Below, one piece after another: positions 35,504-44,469 of a DNA stretch of 64,000 bases (within the stretch, counting starts at the first letter, position 1; the number at the start of each line of letters is the position of its first letter). The notes beneath the pieces are model-generated. The model had not been told where the DNA came from. It saw nothing but the letters and a program-made list of their open reading frames with translations, and did no database searches. The DNA comes from Bacteriovoracaceae bacterium (GTDB taxonomy: Bacteria > Bdellovibrionota > UBA1018): NCBI GenBank assembly GCA_947447665.1, contig CANFJX010000001.1, forward strand, positions 124,001 to 188,000, read 5' to 3'. The translations under genes and the position numbers were made by a program.

Positions 35504-38308
35504 TCACTTTAACGATCGTAGTCTACCCAGTACCTTTTCCATCTCGAGTTTCTTAGATAAAAGGTCCCCCTGTCGAGCTCTTTCTTTTTCGACCAGTGCG
35601 GCAGGGGCCCGACTCAAAAAAGTTTCCTGGGAAAGCTTTCCTTCAATAAACGCGAGATCCCCATTTAACTTTTCAATTTCCTTTTCGACTCGTTTCACTT
35701 CTTCATCGACGTTAACTAAACCTTGAAGCTGAATTCTGAACTCCAAAGGCGGATGAGAGATTCTAATCATCGACTCACCTGAAACCTCGGGTGTCCCTGG
35801 AGTCACTGAAACGAGATTTCCAATTCGACTCATAAACTGAATTTGAGTCGAATGTGCCCTCAAAAATGCATCCGCTTCTGCAGAGCCAGGGCAATATTTC
35901 ACGGAGAATTCCACCTTCGGTGAAATATTATTCTCTCCTCTGAAATTCCGGAACGCCTCAACAATCGACTGAATCGATGCAATCATCTGCTCCGCCCCTG
36001 GATGAGTCAACTTCTCATGAAACTGCGGAAAAGGCTGAAGCATCAAAGTAGTAAGATCGGGAAGGCCCAATTGTTTTCGAGTCGCATGCGAGGCCGCTGC
36101 TCTCCAAGGAAGTGACTGCCAAAGCTCCTCGGTGACAAAAGGCATGAAAGGATGCATCAACTGCAAAAGCTCACCTAAAACATACCTTAAAATATAAATG
36201 GTCTGAACTCGCCGCTCCCCGCCCTCGCGCAGTGCAAGTTTAGAAAGCTCAATGTACCAATCACAGAACTCATGCCAGGTAAACTGATAGAGAGCCTGAG
36301 CGGCGACATTCAACTCAAACTTTTCGAGACTCGCCTCAACCGTTTGAATTGTGCTCTGAAGTCGAGAAAGAATCCACTGATGGTGAACCAACAGCTCTTG
36401 ATGCTGCTCAAGCACCCAACGGGCCAAGCCGCCCGCAGGCTCCTCCACTGGTCCACCCTGATCGGGATGAATTTGAAGATGGAAAAACTTAGTTGCGTTC
36501 CACAACTTATTACAGAACGCACGATAGCCTTCGACTCGATCCACAGAAAGTTTTATGTCCCTACCCTGTCCTGCCATCATAGCCAGAGTAAATCGAAGCG
36601 GGTCCGCACCGTGCTGTTGAATCACAGTCAAGGGATCAATGACGTTCCCTTTGGACTTAGACATTTTTTCGCCTTTTTCATCCCGAACCATCGCATGGAG
36701 GTACACCTTGCGGAAGGGCACATCCCCCATAAAATGAATGCCCATCATGATCATCCGAGCTACCCAGAAGAAAATGATGTCGAACCCCGTTTCGAGGATT
36801 GCTGTTGGATAAAACGTTTTGAGCGCATCGGTAGATTGAGGCCAGCCCAAAGTCGAAAAAGGCCATAGTGCGGAACTGAACCAAGTATCTAAAACATCCT
36901 CTTCTTGCCTCAGCTCAGAGGTCGGCGCTTGGCAGTGATCACATTGAGTGGGCGTCTCTCTGGCCACCGAAATGCCCTCACAACGCCCGCAATACCATGC
37001 AGGGATTTGATGTCCCCACCAGAGCTGGCGAGAAATACACCAATCACGGATATGATTCATCCACTCAAAGTACGTTTTTTCCCAACTTTTGGGAGAGAAC
37101 TCGATTTTGCCGGACTGAACTGCAGCTATGGCGGGCTCAGCCAAGGGTGCAATTTTTACAAACCATTGTTTTGAAATAATCGGCTCGGCTACCGTATCGC
37201 ATCGCTGACAGAGCCCAATTTTATGTGCGTGGTCCTCCACTCGAACCAAAAATCCTTGTTCTTGCAGTTGCTGAACGATCGCCTCACGAGCCTCAGCAAA
37301 CTTCATCCCTGCAAACGCACCACCTTCTGCAGTGACTCGGCCTTCTTTGCCCATCACAGAGACAATCGGTAGGTCGTGGCGCTTGCCAATTTCATAGTCA
37401 TTGAAATCGTGAGCAGGTGTAATCTTAAGCGCTCCGCTTCCAAACTCACGGTCCACATAAGCATCTAGAATAATCGGCAATTGTCTTCCGACCAGGGGAA
37501 GAATTACTTTCTTGCCATGAAGGTGAAAGTAGCGCTCGTCGTCTGGATGAATCGCTACGGCAGAATCACCCAATAAGGTCTCAGGACGAGTGGTTGCAAT
37601 GACGAGCTGAGCTGGAGTTTGGTCCGCATTGAGTACTGGCTTTCCCGACTCATCCACAACTCGGTAGGCAATATGCCAAAAACTTCCCTTGCGATCCGTC
37701 GGCACGACTTCTAGATCCGAGAGGGCCGTTTGACATCGAGGACACCAATTGATGACCCGCTCTCCTCGATAAATCAAACCCTCTTGATAAAGCCGAACAA
37801 AAACTTCACGAACTGCGACAGAAAGACCCTCGTCCATCGTAAATCGCTCGCGAGTCCAGTCGAGAGAGGATCCCATTTTTTTAAGCTGATTTTTAATCTG
37901 AGAGCCGTGGTCTTCTTTCCACTTCCAGACACGCTCAACAAATTTTTCCCGGCCTAAATCATGGCGAGAAAGCGGCCTTCCAGAAGCGTTTTTCCCTTCC
38001 TTCGCCACCGCTTTTTCTACCAAAGTTTGAGTAGCAATCCCCGCATGATCAGTTCCGGGCAGCCAGAGGGTATTGTCGCCCTTCATCCTCCTCCAACGAA
38101 TTAAAATATCCTGGAGGGTATTGGTCAAGGCATGCCCCATATGGAGAACACCCGTCACGTTTGGAGGAGGAATCACAATACAAAATGGTTCTTGCCCAGG
38201 AGCCGATTGGTCAGAAGCCTCAAAACATCGATTTTTCTCCCAAAATTCGTAAATTGAATTTTCGAAAGACTGCGGTTCAAAAGCTTTGCCCAATTCGTGC
38301 GAATGCAT
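35504..38308 (-). CDS. valS: Valyl-tRNA synthetase
   Basis: Class I synthetase, 934 residues. HIGH region PPPNVTGVLHMGHAL near residue 49, connective editing domain (TTRPETLLGDSAVAIHPDD), and KMSKSKGN in the second half, then the anticodon domain and the C-terminal coiled-coil arm (about 865-930) typical of bacterial ValRS. Zinc-type CxxC pairs occur in the CP region (CPRCQ, CGRC, CDHC). Between slyD (18 bases upstream) and the plsB-like gene. Confidence 0.98.
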   Translation of the reverse strand: MHSHELGKAFEPQSFENSIYEFWEKNRCFEASDQSAPGQEPFCIVIPPPNVTGVLHMGHALTNTLQDILIRWRRMKGDNTLWLPGTDHAGIATQTLVEKAVAKEGKNASGRPLSRHDLGREKFVERVWKWKEDHGSQIKNQLKKMGSSLDWTRERFTMDEGLSVAVREVFVRLYQEGLIYRGERVINWCPRCQTALSDLEVVPTDRKGSFWHIAYRVVDESGKPVLNADQTPAQLVIATTRPETLLGDSAVAIHPDDERYFHLHGKKVILPLVGRQLPIILDAYVDREFGSGALKITPAHDFNDYEIGKRHDLPIVSVMGKEGRVTAEGGAFAGMKFAEAREAIVQQLQEQGFLVRVEDHAHKIGLCQRCDTVAEPIISKQWFVKIAPLAEPAIAAVQSGKIEFSPKSWEKTYFEWMNHIRDWCISRQLWWGHQIPAWYCGRCEGISVARETPTQCDHCQAPTSELRQEEDVLDTWFSSALWPFSTLGWPQSTDALKTFYPTAILETGFDIIFFWVARMIMMGIHFMGDVPFRKVYLHAMVRDEKGEKMSKSKGNVIDPLTVIQQHGADPLRFTLAMMAGQGRDIKLSVDRVEGYRAFCNKLWNATKFFHLQIHPDQGGPVEEPAGGLARWVLEQHQELLVHHQWILSRLQSTIQTVEASLEKFELNVAAQALYQFTWHEFCDWYIELSKLALREGGERRVQTIYILRYVLGELLQLMHPFMPFVTEELWQSLPWRAAASHATRKQLGLPDLTTLMLQPFPQFHEKLTHPGAEQMIASIQSIVEAFRNFRGENNISPKVEFSVKYCPGSAEADAFLRAHSTQIQFMSRIGNLVSVTPGTPEVSGESMIRISHPPLEFRIQLQGLVNVDEEVKRVEKEIEKLNGDLAFIEGKLSQETFLSRAPAALVEKERARQGDLLSKKLEMEKVLGRLRSLK

Positions 38309-38326
38309 TTCAACAGACCCTCATTC

Positions 38327-38830
38327 TTAATGGAGGTGCTCGTGCCCTTCAGGTCCGTGAGCATGCCCATGTTCAAGCTCGTCAGCAGTCGCATCGCGAA
38401 TACTGAGAACTTCAACTTCGAAGTGAAGTGTCTGACCGGCCAGAGGATGATTTCCATCCACGTGAATCTTGTCTCCCTCAATGGCACACACAGTAAAAAC
38501 GACCTCATCTCCATCAGGAGTTTCAGTCTCAAACTGTGTGCCTACTTCTAACTCAACTCCCTTTGGGAATTGCCCGCGTGACGCCGTTACTTTGAGTCGA
38601 GGATCCAGCTCACCATAGCCCTCAGCCGCCGACACGACGACCTTCTTTTTATCGCCTACTTTTAGACCCTGAAGGCCAGCCTCTAACCCAGGAACGACTT
38701 GATCGGCTCCATGAAGGTAAGTGAAAGGATCATCCTTCTCAGCCTGATCGAGGATTTCTCCCTCGGCGCTTTTCAGCGTAAACACAAGGTCAACTACTTT
38801 ATTTTCCCGAATCACTTCTGATACTGCCAT
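38327..38830 (-). CDS. slyD: FKBP-type peptidyl-prolyl isomerase SlyD
   Basis: Prolyl isomerase and chaperone of 167 residues: FKBP half (VVDLVFTLKSAEGEILD, PFTYLHGADQVVPGLE, 1-70 and about 130-150) with the insert-in-flap chaperone domain between (about 71-125), and a short histidine-rich tail (HGHAHGPEGHEHLH) able to bind nickel, less rich than that of E. coli. Strong AAAGGGAAG ribosome site. Translated just ahead of valS. Confidence 0.95.
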   Translation of the reverse strand: MAVSEVIRENKVVDLVFTLKSAEGEILDQAEKDDPFTYLHGADQVVPGLEAGLQGLKVGDKKKVVVSAAEGYGELDPRLKVTASRGQFPKGVELEVGTQFETETPDGDEVVFTVCAIEGDKIHVDGNHPLAGQTLHFEVEVLSIRDATADELEHGHAHGPEGHEHLH

Positions 38831-38980
38831 ACTTCCCTTTCAAAAGGCTTAGATGCTGCCTGTTCTGTCTAAAATTGAAGCCTTGCTCCTATCAAGATAG
38901 CACCTAAAACTCGACTAAAAAAAGAAAACTGGGCCATTTATCGGGCTAGGAGGGCCCCCCCTGGGACCTGCCCATCGCAA

Positions 38981-39691
38981 CTAACGAATTTTAAACCCAG
39001 CGGCTTCAGCGTCTCGCTTAAATGTTTGGACCGTTTCCAAACTCATTTGGGTCAAATCCTGGCCAAACATCGTCATTTTCTTAATCAAGTCAAAAGGCAC
39101 CGTGATAATGTCACAACCGGCTTGCTCGGCCTGCTTGATATTGTAAAGCTCTCGCGTACTTGCCCAAAGCAACTCAATGGTCGAATCGGTCGACCGGCAC
39201 ATCTCTAATGCTGCCTGCATCAGCGGCATCGGATCCCTCCCCGTATCGGCAATTCGCCCAGCAAAAATAGAAACCACCGAAGGCGCTCCGCCCTTCAAAG
39301 CTTGGCAAGTTTCCCACACCTGCTTCAGGGTGAAAATGGCAGTCACGTTCAACTTCACCTTCTGCTTGGCCAGATCTTGAACGAGCTCGATCGAGGAATG
39401 TCCTTGGGAGTTGGTGATAGGGATTTTTACATAGACATTCTTCCCCCAACTATTAATTTCTAGGGCCTGGCGACGCATTTCTGGAAACTCATCGGCAAAA
39501 ACTTCTAGAGAGATCGGCTTATCCGTGATGTGCTGGAGAATGTCTTTACAGAAGCCCACGTAATCAGTCACTCCAGCTTTTTTCATGAGAGAAGGATTGG
39601 TCGTCAAACCTTGGATCTTCGGGTTTTTCGACATCTCCAACATCGATGCTCGATCTGCGCCGTCTGAATAAATTTTTAACTGATGAGTCAT
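38981..39691 (-). CDS. tal: Transaldolase (small, FSA/TalC-like class)
   Basis: TIM-barrel aldolase of 236 residues: GLTTNPSLMKK at the start, Schiff-base lysine in VYVKIPITNSQG, and the AGRIADTGRDP and ASTRELYNIKQAEQAGCDIITVP blocks. Transfers a dihydroxyacetone unit in the non-oxidative pentose phosphate pathway; it would feed sedoheptulose 7-phosphate, the GmhA substrate. Small transaldolases cannot be told from fructose-6-phosphate aldolases by eye. AAGGAG ribosome site; 150 bases separate it from slyD. Confidence 0.9.
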   Translation of the reverse strand: MTHQLKIYSDGADRASMLEMSKNPKIQGLTTNPSLMKKAGVTDYVGFCKDILQHITDKPISLEVFADEFPEMRRQALEINSWGKNVYVKIPITNSQGHSSIELVQDLAKQKVKLNVTAIFTLKQVWETCQALKGGAPSVVSIFAGRIADTGRDPMPLMQAALEMCRSTDSTIELLWASTRELYNIKQAEQAGCDIITVPFDLIKKMTMFGQDLTQMSLETVQTFKRDAEAAGFKIR

Positions 39692-39904
39692 GGCCTAATC
39701 TCCTTTAATTTTGAGTCGTTCACGGAAGGTTACTTTCTCCCAGGACGGCAACGATGATCAAGCCTTTCTTTAGCGCACCTTGCCGAAACTATGACCAAAA
39801 TATTTTTAATAACCCCCTCTTTCCTCCTGGACGATCGACTTGGAGAGAGATTAAAATTAAGGTTCAAGGCCATCTATCTAACACGATCAAAGGGGATTAA
39901 ACTC

Positions 39905-40177
39905 ATGAAGTTCAACCAACTTCTCTCAGAAACTCTCGAGCAGCTCGTCACTACCGCTAAAGACACATCCAGCGAATGGATGAAATTCGCCAAGGACAAC
40001 CCACTGACACAAGAAGTCAAAAGTCGTTACCCCGAGTCTTTAAAACGGGGCACCGAGTTCGTAGATGAACAGACGAAGCACCTGCGTAAATTACTCAAAT
40101 TGCCGGGGTCAAAACGATTTTCAGAAAAAAAAGACGGAAACACCTCCGCTTCGACTTCTGAAAATAATGCCACTTGA
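39905..40177 (+). CDS. Small basic helical protein of unknown function
   Basis: 90 residues, not recognised: amphipathic helical (LLSETLEQLVTTAKDTSSEW, KRGTEFVDEQTKHLRKLLKL) with a Ser/Asn/Thr-rich end. Start set by AGGGGA 10 bases before ATG; the open frame reaches back to 39791 without a ribosome site. Its last 11 bases overlap the next gene's start, implying coupling. Confidence 0.6.
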   Translation: MKFNQLLSETLEQLVTTAKDTSSEWMKFAKDNPLTQEVKSRYPESLKRGTEFVDEQTKHLRKLLKLPGSKRFSEKKDGNTSASTSENNAT

Positions 40178-40799
40178 GACCTGGAATCGACTTGAAGAAG
40201 CCCCGGAATCCAAGCCGTGGTTTCTTCAAATCAAGGCAATTGATCCATTGAACACTTTTCAACTCATCCCATTTCCCCACTCCGTGCACCCACCTGTGCA
40301 GGTCACGGCGACAGTCGAGCTTAAGAACCAACTCTTGCGGATAAAGTATCAAATCCAAGGGCCAGGTCTCGCTTCTATCTTAATTCCCTACCCAGAACCG
40401 AAAGCGAGTTCCCCCTCTCGCAAGGACTTGCTCTGGCAACACACATGCTTTGAGCTGTTTCTCACCAAAAGAGATGACCCCTCTTACTACGAACTAAACC
40501 TATCGCCGTCAGGTGATTGGAATTTTTATCGATTCAGCGGATACCGATCAGATCAAAAGACTGAGGCGCTCATTCAGACCGCTCCACTCACCCGCTCCGA
40601 GATGAAGTCCAAAGAGGAATATCGACTCGACGCAGCAATAGACCTCTCTCCTCTCCTCTCAGCCCAACACTCCGAATTACTTTTGGGCGTGACTACTGTA
40701 CTCGAAACCAAGGACGCAAAAAAATCCTACTGGGCGCTCACTCACTGCGGGGAGCAGCCCGATTTTCACCGCCGAGAAAGCTTTAAGCCCCTCACTTAG
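40167..40799 (+). CDS. DOMON-like domain protein
   Basis: 210 residues resembling the family annotated as DOMON-like domain-containing protein, common in cyanobacteria and some proteobacteria: LWQHTCFELFLTK, YYELNLSPSGDWNFYRFSGYR and YWALTHCGEQPDFH near the end. A beta-sandwich that may bind haem or sugar; function unknown. No signal peptide. Starts inside the end of the small helical gene. Confidence 0.75.
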   Translation: MPLETWNRLEEAPESKPWFLQIKAIDPLNTFQLIPFPHSVHPPVQVTATVELKNQLLRIKYQIQGPGLASILIPYPEPKASSPSRKDLLWQHTCFELFLTKRDDPSYYELNLSPSGDWNFYRFSGYRSDQKTEALIQTAPLTRSEMKSKEEYRLDAAIDLSPLLSAQHSELLLGVTTVLETKDAKKSYWALTHCGEQPDFHRRESFKPLT

Positions 40800-40964
40800 G
40801 GCTCTAAATATACCCCTTGCTGAATAGATTTGGTATGATTGCGATTGTTCTTGTTGCTAATCAATGTCACCTAACGCCCCAGGAAATGAACCAAAGTGTT
40901 AGCCAACACGCCGCCTACATCTCCCTACTCATGGGTCTACAGTGCGGTTTAGGAGACTGTCCGT

Positions 40965-41237
40965 ATGAAGTTAAAATACCTGGGAATCTTTTTGCTTCTT
41001 GCAACTTCAGCTATCGCGAGCGGCACACCCACCGCCTGCGAGCAAATCCAGCATGCATGCGGTGAAGCTGGATTTACACGCAACCTTCCGGCTGGACGAG
41101 ATCTCGAAACCCAATGCTTCCAACCCCTCATCCAAGGGCAAGTCGTGCCGGGCGTTCAAGTAGCTTCTGATTTAGTTAAGAAATGTCAGGCAGAGCAGAG
41201 CACTCAACCTAAGACAAACAGACGAAAAAGGCATTAG
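40965..41237 (+). CDS. Small secreted cysteine-containing protein
   Basis: 90 residues: signal peptide (KYLGIFLLLATSAIASG), mature part with four cysteines (in ACEQIQHACGEAGF, TQCFQPL and KKCQAEQ) that could form two disulphides, and a basic tail (NRRKRH). The ribosome site AGGAG lies nine bases upstream and decides the start over an overlapping frame from 40817. Similar small ACEQI...AC proteins occur in many Gram-negatives without known function. Confidence 0.7.
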   Translation: MKLKYLGIFLLLATSAIASGTPTACEQIQHACGEAGFTRNLPAGRDLETQCFQPLIQGQVVPGVQVASDLVKKCQAEQSTQPKTNRRKRH

Positions 41238-41238
41238 C

Positions 41239-41314
41239 TGGAGCCGATGTCCGGAATCGAACCGGAGACCTACGCTTTACGAAAGCGTTGCTCTACCAAC
41301 TGAGCTACATCGGC
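41239..41314 (-). tRNA. tRNA-Thr (anticodon CGT)
   Basis: 76 bases including encoded CCA. Minus strand: acceptor GCCGATG/CATCGGC, D arm GCTC/GAGC, anticodon stem ACGCT/AGCGT with loop TTCGTAA, T arm TCCGG TTCGATT CCGGA, discriminator T. All stems pair perfectly. Confidence 0.98.
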
Positions 41315-41387
41315 GCGCCAAACTCAATGAGCTTTACTTTTAGCAGCGCAGGCAGGCCGAGTCCACCAAAAAGCTTGCCCTGAGAGC

Positions 41388-42116
41388 CTAACTCGTAAAC
41401 ACGCGCTCGATTTCATCTCCTATTTTAAACTCACCCGTCTGCGTCATCCCAAAACGCGACGCAACTCGACTCCCCTCCTCAGAGACCGTAATCGCCGACA
41501 GTCCAGCAGGGCTCTGCGCTGCAACATCCTGGGCATAACGAGACATCAGGGCCTTGGACAACATTGTTTTCTTTAGGGAAGGTGCCACGCTGTAGTTAAA
41601 AAGATAAAGATAGGGAGCCTTGGCCTGAAGTAACGGCACGATCATCCGATCTTGAAGCGTCTCGGGGCGTTTTTTAAGTGTTTCAAAAGCAGAGGACGAG
41701 ATGGGGTACCACCCTGTATAGCCCACGGGCCACCACTCTCCCGAAATATTGAGCCAAGCAAGGCGAAACCCCTGAGGAAACGTAGCGGCAAGATAAGCCA
41801 GGCGATGAAACTCAACCTGGTCTGAAGATACCGAGTAAGAGACTAGATCCGCCAAGAACAAACCTAAAATCCATTTTCTAAAATTCGAGTTAGAATAATA
41901 TCCAAGCTTTGAGCTGGAACGAAATTCGTCAGGACACTCCATTAAACAGATTCGATCCCAGTCTACAGACTCGATTGCGAAACCCAGCACTTGCTGCCTC
42001 CCCCGATTCAGCCAGTCCTCTGCTTGGCCCCAGGGCTTTTCCGAAGTTCCCCAATCCGGCATCCAGTCTAAAATTAAATCCGCTTGTGAACTCACTGAAT
42101 CGCCCTTTCCATCCAC
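41388..42116 (-). CDS. Conserved-looking protein, C-terminus GNAT-like
   Basis: 242 residues, not clearly recognised. The last 80 residues (YLYLFNYSVAPSLKKTMLSKALMSRY ... EEGSRVASRFGM) have the strand-helix-strand rhythm of an acetyltransferase end, but the acetyl-CoA loop is not convincing. It starts four bases after the HDAC-like gene's stop on the same strand, so the two are one operon; a deacetylase-acetyltransferase pairing is attractive but unproven. Confidence 0.6.
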   Translation of the reverse strand: MDGKGDSVSSQADLILDWMPDWGTSEKPWGQAEDWLNRGRQQVLGFAIESVDWDRICLMECPDEFRSSSKLGYYSNSNFRKWILGLFLADLVSYSVSSDQVEFHRLAYLAATFPQGFRLAWLNISGEWWPVGYTGWYPISSSAFETLKKRPETLQDRMIVPLLQAKAPYLYLFNYSVAPSLKKTMLSKALMSRYAQDVAAQSPAGLSAITVSEEGSRVASRFGMTQTGEFKIGDEIERVFTS

Positions 42117-42120
42117 TCGC

Positions 42121-43083
42121 CTAGGTCTTCTCTACCGACGCCAAAACCTCGGCGCACTGAAACGCATTTTGCGCCAATGCGGCAGGATCGTATCCACCCT
42201 CGAGGTTAAGAATCAAACGACCGCCGCAGAGCTCATCAGCCCAAGCCTTCACCGTTTGGGTCATTTGCCGGTAACCGTTCGTAGTCAGACTCATCGACCC
42301 CAGCGGATCGGAGATATGTGCGTCGAACCCTGCCGAAACCAAGATGAGCTCAGGCCGAAAAGCATAGACTCGCGGTTGCACAACATTTCTGAGCACATCC
42401 AGATAATCCGCGTCCCCGCAAGAGTGAGGCAGTGGGACATTAAGAGTCCAATCGAGTCCCTGACCCATGCCTTTTTCCTCGACACCCCCCGAGTCCTTTG
42501 GGAAGAGCCCCTCTTGGTGTAGATCAACGAAAAAGACTTGGTCGTCTTCATAAAACGCTTCTTGAGTCCCATTTCCATGGTGAACATCCCAATCTAAAAC
42601 AAGAATACGCTTTACCCCTTGAGACAATGCCTTTTTCGCAATCAATGCTACCGTATTAAATACACAAAATCCCATGCCCTGATTTGGCCTAGCGTGGTGA
42701 CCCGGAGGACGAGCAAAGATAAAACCGTTTCGAACCGCACCCGACAAAACCTCATCGAGCAAATGTAACCCAAGCCCCACCGCCAAACGAGCTGCTCGAA
42801 CGGACCCCTCAGTTAAAGGCGTCTCGTGATCTAACGCTCCGATTTTCCCATCCATGGATAAGACCTGATCAACGTAATCTTGTGAGTGGATGCTGAGCAA
42901 CTCGTCACGGGTCGCGATCCGTTCCCGCGCAAGATCCAGCCTAAGAGTAGCTCTTCCGGCGCCCGGTCGAGACTGCTTAAAAAAATTTAGGATTTCATCC
43001 AGTCGTCGCCGATTTTCGGAGTGGTCGAGCCGGCCGTGATTCAAGCAATCTAGATGAGACAGAAACAAAGAACTCTGAGACAT
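42121..43083 (-). CDS. Histone-deacetylase-family amidohydrolase
   Basis: Zinc deacetylase of the class II HDAC/acetylpolyamine amidohydrolase superfamily, 320 residues. RPPGHHA (charge-relay histidines), LDWDVHHGNGTQ (zinc D and H) and SAGFDAH (zinc D) are intact, and the end LNLEGGYDP with the transition-state region is present. Bacterial substrates include acetylpolyamines and acetylated lysines such as in acetyl-CoA synthetase. Divergent from the EpmA-like gene. Confidence 0.92.
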   Translation of the reverse strand: MSQSSLFLSHLDCLNHGRLDHSENRRRLDEILNFFKQSRPGAGRATLRLDLARERIATRDELLSIHSQDYVDQVLSMDGKIGALDHETPLTEGSVRAARLAVGLGLHLLDEVLSGAVRNGFIFARPPGHHARPNQGMGFCVFNTVALIAKKALSQGVKRILVLDWDVHHGNGTQEAFYEDDQVFFVDLHQEGLFPKDSGGVEEKGMGQGLDWTLNVPLPHSCGDADYLDVLRNVVQPRVYAFRPELILVSAGFDAHISDPLGSMSLTTNGYRQMTQTVKAWADELCGGRLILNLEGGYDPAALAQNAFQCAEVLASVEKT

Positions 43084-43160
43084 GCTGATTGTTTCGCTCT
43101 TTTTGATAAAATTTGCAATTGCACCCCAGAAATTTTAAACTGCGATTGAGGAATCCCCCT

Positions 43161-44420
43161 ATGCCAAACACAGTAAGAGGTCGAATCATAGAAACGGGTC
43201 GAGACGACCAGGGATCGAGCTGGATCGAAGTATTTTCCGAGTCAGTATCCAGAGTCTTCGTGATTCCACCCCAGATCGATATCCATGGCCTCACCCAAGG
43301 CCAACTCGTGGCCGTTCGTACGGACGATCAGAACAAGACCATCTCAGTAGAAGCGATCGGAAAAAAACCAATCGTCTGGGACCCTCTCTCCGACACCCTC
43401 CGTTGGAGGAGACCACTAGGGAAAAGGTCACGCATCTCGAAACTGCGTCAACGACAAGAGATCATCCATGAGGTTCGTCACTTTCTGTACGACCTCAATT
43501 ATCTCGAAGTAGAGACGCCCCTCCTCGTCAAAGGAACCTGCCCCGATAGCCACATTGAATCAATTCCGGCGGGCTCAATCTCTAGCCAAAGCGAGGGATA
43601 CTTGGTCAGCTCCACTGAGTATCAAATTAAGCGCCTCATGGTGGGAGGATTTGAAAAAGTTTTTACCCTGACAAAAAATTTTCGAGCCAATGACCGAGGT
43701 CGTTATCACGCCTCTGAATTCACCATGCTGGAATGGGCTCGAGCTTATGGCACCCTGAGTGAAATCGAAAAAGATGCAGAAGGATTTATCAAAAAGGCTT
43801 TTGCTGCGCTTTACCCTAGACAGAATTACCTCGAGTTTCAGGGCGAACGGATCGACCTCATGCAATTGCCCTGGGAGCGGATTACCGTCCGGCGTGCATT
43901 CGAGAAATACCTTGGGATGACTCACCTAAAAGATTTCTCCCTCGAGACGCTGCTCAACTCAGCCCAATCGGCTCAGATCAAAATCCCTGAAAATTTCAAA
44001 TCAGAACAATCCCTCACACTTTCCTTCTTGCTGGACCAACTCCAGCCCCACCTCGGACGCACCACGCCCACCTTTCTCCAAGAATGGCCGGCTTTCATGA
44101 TCTCCTCATGTGAGGTGAACTACTCCGACCCGACCGTATCTGAGCGTAGTGAGCTCTATATCTGTGGAATCGAAATCGCCGATGGTTTTCCATTTTTGAC
44201 TGACTCTCAGCTTCAAAGAGAATTTTTTCAGCGCGAACTTGAACATCGCAAAAGCGGTGGACAGACCGTGGTCGAAATCGACGAGCGCTATATCTATGCG
44301 CTCGAACAAGGGATTCCACCCGGCGCCGGAATGGCACTTGGGATCGATCGCCTGGCGCTCGTCCTAACTCAGTCCGACTCCCTTTCAGAGATCCAAGCCT
44401 TTAGCTGGGATGAACTCTAG
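43161..44420 (+). CDS. epmA: EpmA-like class II synthetase paralogue with extra N-terminal domain
   Basis: Lysyl-tRNA-synthetase paralogue of the EpmA/GenX/PoxA group, which lysylates elongation factor P. LEVETPLL, SSTEYQIKRL, FRANDRGRYHASEFTMLEW, GIEIADGF and GMALGIDRLALVL match EpmA block by block. E. coli EpmA (325 residues) starts straight with the catalytic core, but here about 80 residues precede it (VRGRIIETG ... IHGLTQGQLVAVR), beta-rich and OB-like. The start is decided by GAGGA seven to eight bases upstream. efp and epmB are not in the window. A true LysRS is unlikely as the anticodon domain is too short and unlike. Confidence 0.82.
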   Translation: MPNTVRGRIIETGRDDQGSSWIEVFSESVSRVFVIPPQIDIHGLTQGQLVAVRTDDQNKTISVEAIGKKPIVWDPLSDTLRWRRPLGKRSRISKLRQRQEIIHEVRHFLYDLNYLEVETPLLVKGTCPDSHIESIPAGSISSQSEGYLVSSTEYQIKRLMVGGFEKVFTLTKNFRANDRGRYHASEFTMLEWARAYGTLSEIEKDAEGFIKKAFAALYPRQNYLEFQGERIDLMQLPWERITVRRAFEKYLGMTHLKDFSLETLLNSAQSAQIKIPENFKSEQSLTLSFLLDQLQPHLGRTTPTFLQEWPAFMISSCEVNYSDPTVSERSELYICGIEIADGFPFLTDSQLQREFFQRELEHRKSGGQTVVEIDERYIYALEQGIPPGAGMALGIDRLALVLTQSDSLSEIQAFSWDEL

Positions 44421-44469
44421 CTCTCAAGACGCGACTCCGGTAGAGTCGATCCTTAAGGAGAATGATCCT

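Noticed and set aside
38940..38980. Terminator formed by the G/C run after tal
   Set aside because: Arms pair poorly (GGTCCC with GGGGCC, one G-T) and no T-tract follows directly.
40817..41065. Overlapping frame upstream of the small secreted protein
   Set aside because: Starts without ATG or ribosome site and overlaps a frame with clear AGGAG and signal peptide.
43161..44420. A true lysyl-tRNA synthetase
   Set aside because: Blocks match EpmA/GenX and the N-terminal part is too short for the LysRS anticodon domain.
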